Assembly (NCBI RefSeq): GCF_015058545.1
Contig: NZ_SVCB01000129.1
Coordinates: forward strand, 1-14,602
Source of the DNA: Veillonella sp.
GTDB taxonomy: Bacteria > Bacillota > Negativicutes > Veillonellales > Veillonellaceae
Direction: 5' to 3'
DNA length: 14,602 nt
In this document: positions 14,013 to 14,602 of the stretch, piece by piece
Layout of the letters: every line of letters starts with the position of its first letter
How positions within the stretch are numbered: position 1 is the stretch's first letter
The notes under the pieces: model-generated
The model's input: only the letters and a program-made list of their open reading frames with translations
Database searches by the model: none
Told to the model about the DNA's origin: nothing
Program-made: the position numbers and the translations under genes

Positions 14013-14602
14013 AATTGGTCCCCCAATTCTTCCTCAGTAATAATTTCATTCGACAGACTTACCCCATCGAGTCGTAATTTAGCGGCCACTTCCGCCGCCA
14101 CCGGCACATCAAGGCCTAAGTCTTTAAGCATCGGAACCTGTGAAAAGATTTCACGAGGTGTACCGTCGTGCAAGAGTTTACCGTTTTTCATGACCACTAC
14201 ACGGTCCGAAGTCACCGCTTCTTCCATGAAATGCGTAATGTAAACGATAGTAATGCCTTCTTCTTTATTTAAACGATGAACGGTCTCCAATACTTCTTTG
14301 CGTCCTACCGGATCAAGCATGGCCGTTGGTTCATCCAGCACGATGCAATCCGGTTTCATAGCCAGTACACCGGCAATGGCGATACGCTGTTTTTGGCCCC
14401 CCGATAAAAGTCCCGGGGAATGCAGGGCATACTCCGTCATATTAACACTGGCCAAGGCTTCATCGACACGGCGGCGAATCTCAGCCGGCTCTACGCCTAA
14501 GTTTTCCGGTCCGAAAGCCACATCTTCTTCTACTGCGGCCGCTACAATCTGATTGTCCGGATTTTGGAAAACCATGCCCACATGCTGACGAATATCCCAC
14601 AA
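14003..14602 (-). CDS. ecfA1: ECF transporter ATP-binding protein EcfA1, N-terminus beyond window
   Basis: The C-terminal 200 codons of the other ECF ATPase. The reading frame is open to the window edge; the TTG at 14602 is an internal leucine codon. Walker A lies outside the window. Visible are the Q-loop GMVFQNPDNQIVAA, the signature LSGGQKQRIAIAG, Walker B CIVLDEPTAMLDP and the switch histidine in YITHFMEE. The FQNPDNQ form is typical of EcfA1 and FQYPEHQ of EcfA2, which supports the naming. About 75-80 residues are missing. The stop overlaps the ecfA2 start. By conserved synteny rplQ and rpoA are expected just beyond the edge. Confidence 0.93.
   Translation of the reverse strand: MWDIRQHVGMVFQNPDNQIVAAAVEEDVAFGPENLGVEPAEIRRRVDEALASVNMTEYALHSPGLLSGGQKQRIAIAGVLAMKPDCIVLDEPTAMLDPVGRKEVLETVHRLNKEEGITIVYITHFMEEAVTSDRVVVMKNGKLLHDGTPREIFSQVPMLKDLGLDVPVAAEVAAKLRLDGVSLSNEIITEEELGDQLCQ

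Noticed and set aside
14600..14602. TTG at the window edge as a start of ecfA1
   Set aside because: It falls just before the Q-loop of an ABC ATPase whose Walker A must lie upstream, so it is an internal codon.
1..14602. Mobile element, toxin-antitoxin, defence system or prophage
   Set aside because: All sizeable frames with good signals are housekeeping or metabolic genes; no transposase, integrase, nuclease or terminal inverted repeats were seen.

Overview
The window looks like housekeeping chromosome from a low-to-moderate GC, diderm, anaerobic Firmicute. The style is that of Negativicutes, probably Veillonella or a near relative. The clues are a two-subunit 2-oxoacid:ferredoxin oxidoreductase, a group II ECF transporter module joined to truA, an iron-containing alcohol dehydrogenase, strong AGGAGG-type ribosome binding sites, and AT-rich intergenic DNA around well-kept genes. 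The genus is an inference from protein style; no 16S rRNA gene or database match was available. I see no insertion sequences, prophage genes, tRNAs, rRNAs or CRISPR arrays.

Layout. At the left edge, on the minus strand, a small CGGC-domain protein gene (920-1288) is translationally coupled to a xanthine/uracil-type permease that runs off the window (1-920). Their leader carries five 18-bp tandem repeats. Divergent from them is an iron-dependent alcohol dehydrogenase (1770-2924), which converges on a LysR-type regulator (3165-4067) across a terminator hairpin. After an 800-bp AT-rich gap, rpsD (ribosomal protein S4) stands alone with its own promoter and terminator (4875-5462). It is a form that has lost most of the zinc-binding cysteines. 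A DUF362/ferredoxin protein (5524-6633) faces it.

From 6785 to 8116 there is a queuosine-precursor unit: a preQ1-I riboswitch, queT (ECF substrate-binding component) and queF (preQ0 reductase), closed by a long hairpin. Next come korB and korA (2-oxoglutarate-type ferredoxin oxidoreductase, 8184-10815). A 660-bp AT-rich gap with one long imperfect hairpin follows. The right end (11480-14602) is the conserved block ecfA1-ecfA2-ecfT-truA, with ecfA1 cut by the window edge.

How the genes fit together. QueT is a substrate-specificity subunit that needs a shared EcfA1-EcfA2-EcfT energising module, and that module lies 4 kb away on the same strand. QueF would reduce imported preQ0 to preQ1, which the riboswitch senses. 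The ecf-truA block normally follows rpsD-rpoA-rplQ, so a solitary rpsD on the opposite strand nearby suggests relocation or a second S4 copy.

I did not find a convincing undescribed system. The most interesting leads are the solitary cysteine-poor S4, the compact preQ0/preQ1 salvage unit with its unusual QueT tail, the 18-bp repeat leader, and the hairpin with alternative pairing between korB and the riboswitch.
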